Shown: positions 51,998 through 60,435 of the stretch, piece by piece
Layout of the letters: each line of letters starts with the position of its first letter
Position numbering within the stretch: position 1 is the first letter of the stretch
DNA from: Acetatifactor sp.
GTDB lineage: Bacteria > Bacillota > Clostridia > Lachnospirales > Lachnospiraceae
Assembly: GCA_024693365.1 (NCBI GenBank)
Contig: JAILLF010000007.1
Location: 115,244 to 179,243 of the forward strand
Direction of reading: 5' to 3'
Length of the DNA stretch: 64,000 nt
Program-made: the position numbers and the translations under genes
Notes under the pieces: generated by a model
What the model was told of the DNA's origin: nothing
The model's input: only the letters and a program-made list of their open reading frames with translations
The model's database searches: none

Positions 51998-54217
51998 ATG
52001 GATAATCAAAATAATAACGGAGGAAACCAACCGCAAAAGCAACCGAACGTCCCGCTGCTCATTGCACTGATTTTGGGATCAATCTTGCTGGCGTTTGTGT
52101 TTTACACCGCATTTTTTGGAAGAAGTCAGCAGGAGCGCGTGAAATACACGACGTTCCTGGAGGATCTGAAGGAAGGAAAGGTAAAGAGCGTCAAAATTTC
52201 CGACAATCGTGTCATGGCCGTCACGCTAAAGGGTGACGAGAAGGATGCGAGCGAAACGGAAACACAGTATCCTTACTATGGAAAATTCCTAAACCAGATG
52301 AAGGAAATAAACAACACCTATGAGACCATGCTGGCAGAGGACATGGATACTCTGATGGGGCGTCTGGAGGAATTGGGTGTTGAGGGCGAGCTTGTCTCAA
52401 GCGGTAACGGGAATTATATTTTGGAACTGCTTTTGACGGTGGTGCTTCCCGTCGCGCTGATGTGGATCCTGCTCTCGTTTTTGTTCCGCAAAATGAGCGG
52501 AGGAGCCGGTCCCATGGGCGTGGGGAAATCCAATGCCAAGGTTTACGTGCAGAAGGAAACCGGCGTTACGTTCAAGGACGTGGCCGGTGAGGATGAGGCG
52601 AAGGAATCCCTCGTCGAGGTGGTTGATTTCCTGCACAATCCGCAGAAGTATTCCAAGATTGGCGCAAAGCTTCCGAAGGGTGCCCTGCTTGTGGGACCTC
52701 CCGGAACTGGTAAGACGCTCCTGGCAAGAGCCGTTGCCGGTGAGGCGCACGTCCCGTTCTTTTCCCTGACGGGTTCGGATTTTGTGGAATTGTACGTCGG
52801 CATGGGTGCAAGCCGCGTGCGTGACTTGTTTAAGGAAGCAAATAAAAATGCTCCCTGCATTATCTTTATTGATGAGATCGATGCCATTGGACGAAGCCGT
52901 GATTCCAAGTACGGCGGCGGAAACGAGGAGCGTGAGCAGACGCTGAACCAGCTCCTCTCCGAGATGGATGGATTTGACAGTTCGAAGGGTATTTTGATGA
53001 TTGGTGCGACGAACCGCCCTGAGATTTTGGATAAGGCGCTTCTGCGTCCCGGCCGTTTTGACCGACGGATCATCGTGGATAAGCCTGATCTGAAGGGCCG
53101 CGTTGAAATCTTAAAGGTTCACGCGAAGGACGTAAAGATGGACGAGACCGTCGATCTTGACGCGATTGCACTGGCTACCAGCGGCGCCGTGGGTTCCGAC
53201 CTTGCTAACATGATCAACGAGGCAGCCATCAATGCCGTAAAGGAAGGCAGAGAGTACGTGAGCCAGAAGGATCTGTTCGGTGCAGTGGAAGTGGTGCTGG
53301 TAGGTAAGGAAAAGAAGGACCGCATCATGAGCAAGGAGGAGCGCAAGATCGTTTCTTATCATGAGGTGGGTCATGCACTTGTCAGTGCGCTGCAAAAGAA
53401 CTCCGAGCCCGTGCAGAAGATTACGATCGTACCACGTACCATGGGTGCGCTGGGTTACGTAATGCACGTGCCGGAAGAGGAGAAATACCTGAATTCCGAG
53501 GCCGAGCTTCGCGACATGCTGGTGGGACTGCTTGGCGGACGCGCGGCAGAGGAGATCGTATTTGATTCCGTGACGACCGGCGCTGCAAATGACATTGAGC
53601 GCGCGACGGAGATCGCCAGAAACATGATCACGCGCTTCGGCATGAGCAAGAAATTTGGACTGATGGGTCTTGCCACCGTGGAGAGCCAGTATTTGGAGGG
53701 ACGGATGGCTTTGAACTGCTCTGACGCAACGGCGGCAGAGATCGACGCGGAGATCGTGGCACTGCTGAAGGACAGCTATGAGAAGGCTCTGTCGCTGCTT
53801 CGCGCCAACCGCGACGTGATGGATAAGCTGGCAGCATTCCTGATCGAGAAGGAAACCATTACCGGCAAGGAATTTATGGAAATCTTCCGCAGGGAGAAGG
53901 GTTTGCCTGAGCCGGAGGAAAAGCCCGCACAGAAAGCTGAGGAAGCACCGAAGCAAAGCATTTTGAGCCAGCCCTTCGCAGGCGTAGGTCAGAGCATTTT
54001 TGACCAACCGGCGGCGGAAGCGGGACAGAGCGTCTTGAACCAGCCGGCAAAAGAGGGCGTGAAGGATGAGGGAGAAGAAGCTCCGATGAAGGACGATCTT
54101 GCAGAGAACGCAAAAGAGGCTTCGCAGGAGGAAAACAAGAAACCGCCTTACTTGCACGAGGAGCCCGTGGATGACAGGCCTGTTGGCAGATTCTCCAACC
54201 GCCGACTGGATGATTAA
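51998..54217 (+). CDS. ftsH: ATP-dependent zinc metalloprotease FtsH
   Basis: A 739-residue membrane protease. A first transmembrane helix (~15-37), an extracytoplasmic domain and a second helix (~137-158) lead to the AAA domain: Walker A 'GPPGTGKT', Walker B 'IIFIDEIDAIG' and SRH 'NRPEILDKALLRPGRFDRR'. The zinc site is 'HEVGH' with H455, E456 and H459. It degrades membrane and regulatory proteins. The C-terminal ~110 residues are an acidic extension containing three 12-residue repeats (~653-688), much longer than in E. coli FtsH. Confidence 0.95.
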   Translation: MDNQNNNGGNQPQKQPNVPLLIALILGSILLAFVFYTAFFGRSQQERVKYTTFLEDLKEGKVKSVKISDNRVMAVTLKGDEKDASETETQYPYYGKFLNQMKEINNTYETMLAEDMDTLMGRLEELGVEGELVSSGNGNYILELLLTVVLPVALMWILLSFLFRKMSGGAGPMGVGKSNAKVYVQKETGVTFKDVAGEDEAKESLVEVVDFLHNPQKYSKIGAKLPKGALLVGPPGTGKTLLARAVAGEAHVPFFSLTGSDFVELYVGMGASRVRDLFKEANKNAPCIIFIDEIDAIGRSRDSKYGGGNEEREQTLNQLLSEMDGFDSSKGILMIGATNRPEILDKALLRPGRFDRRIIVDKPDLKGRVEILKVHAKDVKMDETVDLDAIALATSGAVGSDLANMINEAAINAVKEGREYVSQKDLFGAVEVVLVGKEKKDRIMSKEERKIVSYHEVGHALVSALQKNSEPVQKITIVPRTMGALGYVMHVPEEEKYLNSEAELRDMLVGLLGGRAAEEIVFDSVTTGAANDIERATEIARNMITRFGMSKKFGLMGLATVESQYLEGRMALNCSDATAAEIDAEIVALLKDSYEKALSLLRANRDVMDKLAAFLIEKETITGKEFMEIFRREKGLPEPEEKPAQKAEEAPKQSILSQPFAGVGQSIFDQPAAEAGQSVLNQPAKEGVKDEGEEAPMKDDLAENAKEASQEENKKPPYLHEEPVDDRPVGRFSNRRLDD

Positions 54218-54240
54218 TACCGGAAGGATTTGACGAAAGA

Positions 54241-54274
54241 AAAAGGAGTTATGGGATTTCCCGTAACTCCTTTT
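54241..54274. terminator. Bidirectional terminator between ftsH and tRNA-Ser
   Basis: Arms 54241-54256 ('AAAAGGAGTTATGGGA') and 54259-54274 pair with a single G-T mismatch, with T-runs on each strand. It can end both the ftsH transcript and the opposing tRNA transcript. Confidence 0.85.
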
Positions 54275-54284
54275 ATTATTGGAG

Positions 54285-54372
54285 CGGAGATGCGGGGATT
54301 TGAACCCCGGCGCCACTTGCGCGACCTACCGCATTTCGAGTGCGGACCCTTCAACCACTTGGGTACATCTCC
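54285..54372 (-). tRNA. tRNA-Ser (anticodon CGA)
   Basis: Minus-strand cloverleaf: acceptor 'GGAGATG' (from 54372) pairs with 'CATCTCC', the D arm has 'CAAGTGGTTGAAGG', the anticodon loop is 'CTCGAAA' (CGA = complement of 54336-54338), a long variable arm follows as in class II serine tRNAs, and the T loop is 'GGTTCAAATCC'. The discriminator is G and CCA is not encoded. It reads UCG codons. Confidence 0.95.
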
Positions 54373-54553
54373 ATAGCGTACTCTATTCTATCGGAAAACT
54401 TATGATTTTGCAAGTCTTTTATCGTGCGAATTTTGACGTTTTTGAGGCCGTATGGTGCGAAATTGTGAATTTGAAGTTTTGATCTGATGTGATAAACTAT
54501 ATACATTAAGGGAAACACAGGTCGTTCTTAAGGGACGGAAGGAGGACGGAAAG

Positions 54554-55354
54554 ATGAATACAAGGACTTGGAGCAGGGCTGCCTTGAAAGAGCGGGCGCA
54601 GATGGCGTTTAAGAGAAGCTATTGGTGGTGCGTGCTGGCGGCGTTGATCTTATCGATCGTTATGGGTGGAAGCGGCGGAAGCAGCGGAAGGGATAAAGAC
54701 AAGGAATCGTCGAAACCTGTAGCTTATTTTGATTTCTCTGATTATGGGAAGGAAGACGTTGGAGATTTGGTGGCAAGCAAGCTGGGCGGAGCAACGTATT
54801 CGGTCGGTAAGGTCGTATATGGCATTGCCGGCGGGGTAATTGGATTGGTTCTGTTCGTGGTGGCTTTTGCCGTTATTGCGATCGCAATCATACTTCGCGT
54901 TTTGCTGTTAAATCCGTTGGAAGTCGGCGGACGAAAGTTTTTCATGGAAAATGCCTGTGAGAAAAAAGAGGGAATTGGAACCATGCTGGACGGGTTCCAG
55001 AACGGTTTTTACGGGAACACCGTAGTGACAATGGTGGTAAGGGACGTAAAGATTTTCCTTTGGACCCTGCTGCTTGTCATCCCGGGAATCGTGAAGGCTT
55101 ATGAATATCGCATGGTGCCTTATATTATTGCAGAGCATCCGGAGATGAACTATCGGGAGGCGCTTGAAAAGAGCAGCGCCATGATGAACGGGCAGAAGAT
55201 GAATGCCTTTATCTTGGATCTTTCCTTTATCGGATGGCATATACTCACGGCCATGACCTGCGGCATTGTCGGGATTTTCTGGACGAATCCTTATTATTTT
55301 GCAACGGATGCGGAGCTCTATCTTGAATTGAGCTCTGACGATTTGGCAGTTTAA
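54554..55354 (+). CDS. DUF975 family integral membrane protein
   Basis: A 266-residue protein with about five hydrophobic segments. 'MNTRTWSRAALKERAQMAFK' at the start, 'NPLEVGGRKFFMEN', 'IPGIVKAYEYRMVPYIIAEHP' and 'ALEKSSAMMNGQKMNAFILD' are typical DUF975 blocks. Function unknown. GGAGG lies upstream of ATG 54554. The 336-base gap before it holds the terminator, the tRNA and a possible weak promoter (TTGAAG around 54471). Confidence 0.8.
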   Translation: MNTRTWSRAALKERAQMAFKRSYWWCVLAALILSIVMGGSGGSSGRDKDKESSKPVAYFDFSDYGKEDVGDLVASKLGGATYSVGKVVYGIAGGVIGLVLFVVAFAVIAIAIILRVLLLNPLEVGGRKFFMENACEKKEGIGTMLDGFQNGFYGNTVVTMVVRDVKIFLWTLLLVIPGIVKAYEYRMVPYIIAEHPEMNYREALEKSSAMMNGQKMNAFILDLSFIGWHILTAMTCGIVGIFWTNPYYFATDAELYLELSSDDLAV

Positions 55355-55361
55355 CGGTTTT

Positions 55362-55442
55362 AACGTGTCACGGGGACGTGTCTACTGTCACGTTGATTTT
55401 GATCAACGTGACAGTAGACACGTCCCCGTGACACGTTTTTAA
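55362..55442. repeat. 36-bp perfect inverted repeat acting as a possible terminator
   Basis: Arms 55362-55397 and 55402-55437 are perfectly complementary over 36 bp with a 4-base TTTG loop, followed by a short T-run. Each arm starts 'AACGTGTCACGGGGACGTGT'. It lies 8 bases after the DUF975 stop. It is too long for an ordinary terminator, and partial copies occur at 19309 and perhaps 21790, so it is a palindromic repeat-family member. Confidence 0.85.
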
Positions 55443-55551
55443 AGATTGAAGTTGTGCGTTGGGAGAAAATGGGTTATACTATTACGAGGGGCATCCCTAA
55501 ATAGAAAATGCACCATCGGGAATTGGGATTGGGCGCGGAACGGAGGAGAAA

Positions 55552-56625
55552 ATGAAGAGAATCGGCATGTTGACCAGCGGCGGAGACTGTCAGGCGCTGA
55601 ATGCGGCAATGCGCGGCGTGGTAAAGACTCTTGTGAATAGCAGGCAAAAGGTTGAAATTTATGGTTTTCTGGATGGATACAGGGGATTGATCTACGGTAA
55701 TTACCGCATGTTGACGGGAAATGATTTCTCCGGCATCCTGACCAAGGGAGGAACGATCCTTGGAAGCTCCAGAACGCCTTTTAAGACGATTCAGGATCCC
55801 GATGAGAACGGTTTGGACAAGGTTGCGGCCATGATCAAGAATTACCAGAAGTTAAAGCTGGATTGTCTGGTGATCCTCGGCGGCAACGGCACGCACAAGA
55901 CGGCAAACCTGCTTCGCGAGAAGGGCTTGAACGTCGTAACGTTGCCGAAGACCATAGACAATGACCTTTGGGGCACGGACATGACGTTTGGTTTCCAGAG
56001 CGCGGTGAACGTGGCGACGGAAGCAATCGACTGCATCCATACCACGGCAGCTTCGCACGGGCGCGTGTTTATCGTGGAGGTTATGGGACATAAGGTTGGA
56101 TTCCTTACGCTGAACGCCGGCATGGCAGGCGGCGCGGACATCATTTTGATCCCTGAGATCCCTTATGACATCAATAAAGTGATCAAGAAGATCGAGGACC
56201 GCGAGAAGAATGGCAGTCGCTTTACCATCATTGCAGTGGCGGAGGGTGCCATTTCCAAGGCGGACGCGAAGCTGACGAAGAAGGAATATAAGAAAAAGCT
56301 GTTGAATAATCCTTATCCTTCCGTATCCTATGAAATTGCGGCGCAGATCCAGGAGAAGACCGGCAGGGAGATCCGCGTGACGGTTCCCGGTCATACCCAG
56401 AGAGGCGGAAGTCCTTGTCCTTACGACCGCGTGTTTGCAAGCCGTCTTGGAGCGGAAGCGGGCGAAATGATCCTGAAGGGCGAGTATGGCTTCATGGTGG
56501 GCTATAAGAACCGAGAGATCGTAAAGGTTCCGCTGGAGGAAGTGGCAGGAAAGCTGAAGATGGTGGATCCGAATTCCACGATCGTGAAGGAAGCGAAGCT
56601 CATGGGAATCTCTTTCGGAGATTAG
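55552..56625 (+). CDS. pfkA: 6-phosphofructokinase (mixed-type active site)
   Basis: A 357-residue protein. 'MLTSGGDCQALNAAMRG' binds nucleotide, 'LGGNGTHKTA' and 'PKTIDNDLWGTD' form the active site, and 'PGHTQRGGSP' is the effector/subunit segment. It phosphorylates fructose 6-phosphate in glycolysis. The glycine in GGNGT suggests ATP use, while the lysine in PKTIDND is the residue typical of PPi enzymes, as in mixed-type PFKs; the usual aspartate of GGDG is asparagine. GGAGGAG precedes the start. Confidence 0.85.
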   Translation: MKRIGMLTSGGDCQALNAAMRGVVKTLVNSRQKVEIYGFLDGYRGLIYGNYRMLTGNDFSGILTKGGTILGSSRTPFKTIQDPDENGLDKVAAMIKNYQKLKLDCLVILGGNGTHKTANLLREKGLNVVTLPKTIDNDLWGTDMTFGFQSAVNVATEAIDCIHTTAASHGRVFIVEVMGHKVGFLTLNAGMAGGADIILIPEIPYDINKVIKKIEDREKNGSRFTIIAVAEGAISKADAKLTKKEYKKKLLNNPYPSVSYEIAAQIQEKTGREIRVTVPGHTQRGGSPCPYDRVFASRLGAEAGEMILKGEYGFMVGYKNREIVKVPLEEVAGKLKMVDPNSTIVKEAKLMGISFGD

Positions 56626-56694
56626 GGCGAAGCCGCGAAACGGCGATTTTGCCGGGCGGATAATGGAAATATAGATAAATGAGGTGTTTGTAAC

Positions 56695-58290
56695 ATGTCA
56701 TATACGGCGCTATACCGGAAATTCCGTCCCGCGTCCTTTGCGGAGGTGAAGGGACAGGACCATATCGTGACGACCCTGAGAAACCAGATCAAGGCGGGAA
56801 GAATCGGTCATGCGTATCTTTTTACGGGGACCAGGGGGACGGGAAAGACCTCCGTGGCGAAGATTTTTGCCAAGACGGTCAACTGCGAGAACCCGACGGA
56901 GGACGGTCCCTGCGGGGAATGCCGGATCTGTAAGGCCATTGCGGCGGGAGCCAGCATGAACGTGATCGAGATCGACGCGGCTTCCAACAACGGCGTGGAC
57001 AATATCCGCGAGATCGTGGATGAGGTGTCTTACTCCCCGGCAGAAGGAAAATATAAGGTTTATATCATCGACGAGGTGCACATGCTCTCCATCGGCGCAT
57101 TCAACGCACTGTTAAAAACGTTGGAAGAGCCGCCCTCATACGTGATTTTTATTTTGGCTACCACGGAGGTGCACAAGCTTCCAATCACAATTCTGTCGCG
57201 CTGTCAGCGCTATGACTTTAAGAGGATTTCCATTGAAACCATCGCAGACCGCATGAAGGAGCTGGTGGACAAGGAGAGCGTGCAGGTGGAGGACAAGGCT
57301 CTTCGCTATATCGCGAAGATGGCGGACGGTTCCATGCGTGACGCCTTGAGCCTTTTGGATCAGTGCATTGCATTCCATTTGGGGAATGAACTGACCTATG
57401 ACATGGCCCTCGACGTGCTTGGTGCCGTGGACAATGCCGTGTTCAGTGACCTTTTGCGTTACGTTCTGGATCGCGACGTGCTCGGATGCGTCAAGCTTTT
57501 GGAGGACATCGTGATGCAGGGCAGGGAGCTGACGCAATTTGTGACGGACTTCACTTGGTATCTGAGGAACCTGCTTTTGGTAAGTGCGTCTGATCAGCTT
57601 GAGGACGTGATTGACGTGTCTTCCGAGCATTTGGCGCGGCTGAAGGAAGAGGCAAAAATGGTCGATTTCGACCAGATCAGCCGTTACGTGCGCATCTTTT
57701 CAGAACTTGCAGGCCAAATCCGCTACGCTTCCCAGAAGCGCATTCTCGTGGAGATTGCGCTGATCAAGCTTTGCAAGCCTGAGATGGAAACGTCGAACGA
57801 AGCCATGCTGGACCGGATCCGGCAGGTGGAGGAGAAGGTGGACGAGGTGCAGCAGGGCGGCTACGTCAGGGTGGCGGCCGGCGGGGACGGTTATGCGGGA
57901 ACGCCGGGCAACGTACAAGGCGGTGCCAGTCAGATCGCGGAGAGACCAAAGCTGGAGAAGGCCGTGCCGGAGGAGATCCAGGGAGTGGTTCGCGGATGGA
58001 TGGGAATCGTCGGAAATGCCGAGGTGCCCATGAAGCTATACCTGAAGGGCGCAAAGCTCAGCCTGGGTCAGGATAATCAGCTGATCGTGGCCGTGGAGGA
58101 TGGCTTGAAATATGATTATTTTGATCGGGATCCTGAGACCGTTGCACAGCTGGAGCGCCTGATCGAAGACTTTTGCGGCAAGTCCGTGAAAGTAATCCTG
58201 AAGTCCTATAAGGACGCAAATGATTTTGATAACCATTTCGTGGATCTGTCCAAAGTGATCCAGATGGAGATAGAAGAAGAGGAGGAATAA
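56695..58290 (+). CDS. dnaX: DNA polymerase III subunit gamma/tau
   Basis: A 531-residue clamp-loader ATPase. Walker A is in 'GTRGTGKTSVAK' and the zinc-binding cysteines are in 'CENPTEDGPCGECRIC' (~64-79). 'IIDEVHML' is Walker B and 'NALLKTLEEPP' the sensor region. A Gly-rich linker (~385-415) precedes the tau-like C-terminus. It is followed 3 bases later by the YbaB gene, the usual dnaX-ybaB-recR order. Confidence 0.95.
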   Translation: MSYTALYRKFRPASFAEVKGQDHIVTTLRNQIKAGRIGHAYLFTGTRGTGKTSVAKIFAKTVNCENPTEDGPCGECRICKAIAAGASMNVIEIDAASNNGVDNIREIVDEVSYSPAEGKYKVYIIDEVHMLSIGAFNALLKTLEEPPSYVIFILATTEVHKLPITILSRCQRYDFKRISIETIADRMKELVDKESVQVEDKALRYIAKMADGSMRDALSLLDQCIAFHLGNELTYDMALDVLGAVDNAVFSDLLRYVLDRDVLGCVKLLEDIVMQGRELTQFVTDFTWYLRNLLLVSASDQLEDVIDVSSEHLARLKEEAKMVDFDQISRYVRIFSELAGQIRYASQKRILVEIALIKLCKPEMETSNEAMLDRIRQVEEKVDEVQQGGYVRVAAGGDGYAGTPGNVQGGASQIAERPKLEKAVPEEIQGVVRGWMGIVGNAEVPMKLYLKGAKLSLGQDNQLIVAVEDGLKYDYFDRDPETVAQLERLIEDFCGKSVKVILKSYKDANDFDNHFVDLSKVIQMEIEEEEE

Positions 58291-58293
58291 GAA

Positions 58294-58650
58294 ATGGCTA
58301 GAAATGGTGGCGGATATCCCGGAGGAATGATGCCCGGAAGCATGAACAATCTGCTCAAGCAGGCGCAGCGCATGCAGCGTCAGATCGAAGACGGGCAGAA
58401 GGAGCTGGAGACGAAGGAGTTTACGGCTACGACTGGCGGCGGAGCGGTAACGGCAGTGGTAAATGGAAAGAAGGAGCTGGTTTCCTTAAAGCTTCAGGAG
58501 GAGATCGTTGATCCTGAGGACGTTGAAACGCTGCAGGATTCCATCATTGCAGCCGTGAATGAGGCGATTAAGCAGGCTGAAGCGGCGAATGAGGAGCTGA
58601 TGGGCAAGATGACCGGTGGCTTTGGGGGCTTGGGAGGACTGCCCTTCTAA
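58294..58650 (+). CDS. ybaB: YbaB/EbfC nucleoid-associated protein
   Basis: A 118-residue protein. 'NNLLKQAQRMQRQIEDGQKE' is the helical arm and 'AVTAVVNGKKELVSLKLQEE' the beta core of the family. Gly-rich ends ('GGGYPGGMMPG', 'GGFGGLGGLPF') are usual. It binds DNA as a dimer. GAGGAGG lies within the end of dnaX and the stop overlaps the recR start (TAATG). Confidence 0.95.
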   Translation: MARNGGGYPGGMMPGSMNNLLKQAQRMQRQIEDGQKELETKEFTATTGGGAVTAVVNGKKELVSLKLQEEIVDPEDVETLQDSIIAAVNEAIKQAEAANEELMGKMTGGFGGLGGLPF

Positions 58651-59246
58651 TGAATCTGTATAGCGGACACATTAACAAATTGATCGATGAACTGGCATCC
58701 CTGCCGGGAATTGGCAACAAATCGGCACAGAATCTGGCGTTTCATCTCATCAACATGCCGCAGGACAAGGTCAACCGTCTTGCGAACGTGATGATGGAGA
58801 CGCGGGCGAAGGTTTGTTATTGCAAGGAATGCTGCACGCTGACGGACAAGGAGATTTGCCCGGTCTGCGCGAATGAAAGGCGCAATCACAAGGTGATCAT
58901 GGTGGTGGAGGATCCACGGGACATGGCGGCTTATGAGAAGACGGGAAAGTTCGAGGGCGTTTATCACGTGCTGCATGGCGCAATCTCGCCCATGCTTGGC
59001 ATTGGACCGCAGGAGATCCGGCTGAAGGAGCTTTTGGAACGGCTGAAAGGTGACGTGGAGGAAGTGATCATCGCCACGAACTCGAACCTGGAGGGCGAAT
59101 CCACGGCCATGTACGTGAGTAAGCTGATCAAACCCACGGGGATCAAGGTGACGAGGATTGCCACGGGCGTTCCGGTGGGCGGTGATCTGGAATACATTGA
59201 TGAAGTTACCCTGACCAGGGCATTGGACGGCAGGGTGGAGTTGTAG
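58650..59246 (+). CDS. recR: Recombination mediator RecR
   Basis: A 198-residue protein. The helix-hairpin-helix 'LASLPGIGNKSAQNLAFHL', the C4 zinc finger 'CYCKECCTLTDKEICPVC' and the Toprim motif 'VVEDPRDMAAYEKTG' are in order. RecR loads RecA with RecO/RecF at gaps. It overlaps ybaB by one base and is probably translationally coupled. Confidence 0.97.
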   Translation: MNLYSGHINKLIDELASLPGIGNKSAQNLAFHLINMPQDKVNRLANVMMETRAKVCYCKECCTLTDKEICPVCANERRNHKVIMVVEDPRDMAAYEKTGKFEGVYHVLHGAISPMLGIGPQEIRLKELLERLKGDVEEVIIATNSNLEGESTAMYVSKLIKPTGIKVTRIATGVPVGGDLEYIDEVTLTRALDGRVEL

Positions 59247-59272
59247 CACAAACGGAAGGAAGGTAAAACAAG

Positions 59273-60313
59273 ATGGCGGTAGAAGTAACGAATTTTGGGA
59301 CGGCGAAGGATGGCCGGGAGATTCTGCTTTATACGATCAAGAACAAGAAGGGCATGCAGGCGGCAGTGACCAACATCGGTGCCATTCTGGTGAAGCTCCT
59401 TGTTCCCGACGCAAAGGGAACCTTGGATGATCTTGTTCTTGGATTTGACAAGGGTGAGGACTATTATAACAACGGATGCTTCTTTGGAGCAGTGATCGGA
59501 CCGAATGCAAACCGCATCGGCGGCGCGAGCTTCGAGATTGACGGCGTGAAGTATCAGCTTGCCGTAAATGACGGACCGAATAATCTTCACAGTGATTTTG
59601 AAAAAGGCTATCACAAGGTCATTTGGGATGCGCAGACAGGCGAGAACAGCGTTTGCTTCTCTCTTGAGGATACGGACGGCAACATGGGTTTCCCGGGAAA
59701 CAAGAAGATTCAGATCACCTATACGCTGGATGAGAATAATGGTTTGGAGCTGCATTATCATGCAAGCAGTGACAAGAAGACGGTTCTTAACCTGACGAAT
59801 CATACGTATTTTAATTTGGACGGACATAATTCCGGCAATATTGAAGGACATGAGCTCACTTTGAATTGCAGCAAGTACACGCCCGTGGTGCGTGGCGCCA
59901 TTCCTACCGGCGAGCAGGCGCCCGTCGCCGGCACTGTTATGGATTTCACGCAGCCCAAGGTGATTGGAAAAGAGATTGGCGAACCCGTGGAGCAGCTTAT
60001 TTTGACGGGGGGATATGATCACAACTGGATCATCGACGGTGCAGACGGTAATCTTCGTCAGTTCGCAACCGTAAAGGGACCGAAGAGCGGACGCGTTATG
60101 AAGGCATACACGACGCTTCCCGGAGTGCAGTTTTATGCAGGAAACTTTATTGCGCCCATGCAGGGCAAGGATGGCGTTACGTATGGACGCAGAAATGGCC
60201 TTTGCCTTGAAACGCAGTATTATCCCGACACCGTTCATCAGCCTGATTTCCCTTCCTGCATTTTTGGGGGAGACAAGGAATATGATTCCGTGACGGTTTA
60301 TCGCTTTGAATAG
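59273..60313 (+). CDS. galM: Aldose 1-epimerase (galactose mutarotase)
   Basis: A 346-residue protein, full length. 'GPNANRIGGASFEIDG' (Asn/Arg substrate loop), 'NLTNHTYFNLDGH' with the catalytic histidine, 'GYDHNWII' and the glutamate in 'GLCLETQYYPDTVHQPDFP' are all present. It interconverts alpha and beta anomers of aldoses. AAGGAAGG precedes ATG 59273. It is transcribed in line with recR; no separate promoter was seen. Confidence 0.95.
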   Translation: MAVEVTNFGTAKDGREILLYTIKNKKGMQAAVTNIGAILVKLLVPDAKGTLDDLVLGFDKGEDYYNNGCFFGAVIGPNANRIGGASFEIDGVKYQLAVNDGPNNLHSDFEKGYHKVIWDAQTGENSVCFSLEDTDGNMGFPGNKKIQITYTLDENNGLELHYHASSDKKTVLNLTNHTYFNLDGHNSGNIEGHELTLNCSKYTPVVRGAIPTGEQAPVAGTVMDFTQPKVIGKEIGEPVEQLILTGGYDHNWIIDGADGNLRQFATVKGPKSGRVMKAYTTLPGVQFYAGNFIAPMQGKDGVTYGRRNGLCLETQYYPDTVHQPDFPSCIFGGDKEYDSVTVYRFE

Positions 60314-60380
60314 GGCTTAAGAATGATTCTGAAGCGGAATCTGTCGAATTGTTTTAAGGCAGACGCGACAAAGAATGATA

Positions 60381-60435
60381 AAAAACCTCCCTTGCCGATG
60401 CTATGATGTAGCAAAAAGGCATGGGAGGTATTTTT
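60381..60435 (+). promoter_or_regulatory. Hairpin hiding a ribosome binding site (also terminator-like)
   Basis: 'AAAAACCTCCCTTGCC' (60381-60396) pairs with 'GGCATGGGAGGTATTTTT' (60418-60435), and 'TGCTA'/'TAGCA' form an inner stem. The right arm contains GGGAGG (60423-60428), the ribosome site of the next gene, and ends in a T-run. It may stop galM transcription, mask translation of the LysM-type gene, or both. Confidence 0.6.

Noticed and set aside
53111..54316. Long minus-strand open frame (401 codons) across ftsH and the tRNA
   Set aside because: It is a shadow of ftsH codon use and runs through the terminator and tRNA gene.
58964..60238. Long minus-strand open frame (424 codons) across recR and galM
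   Set aside because: It is antisense to two well-supported genes, has no ribosome site and shows no recognisable domain.
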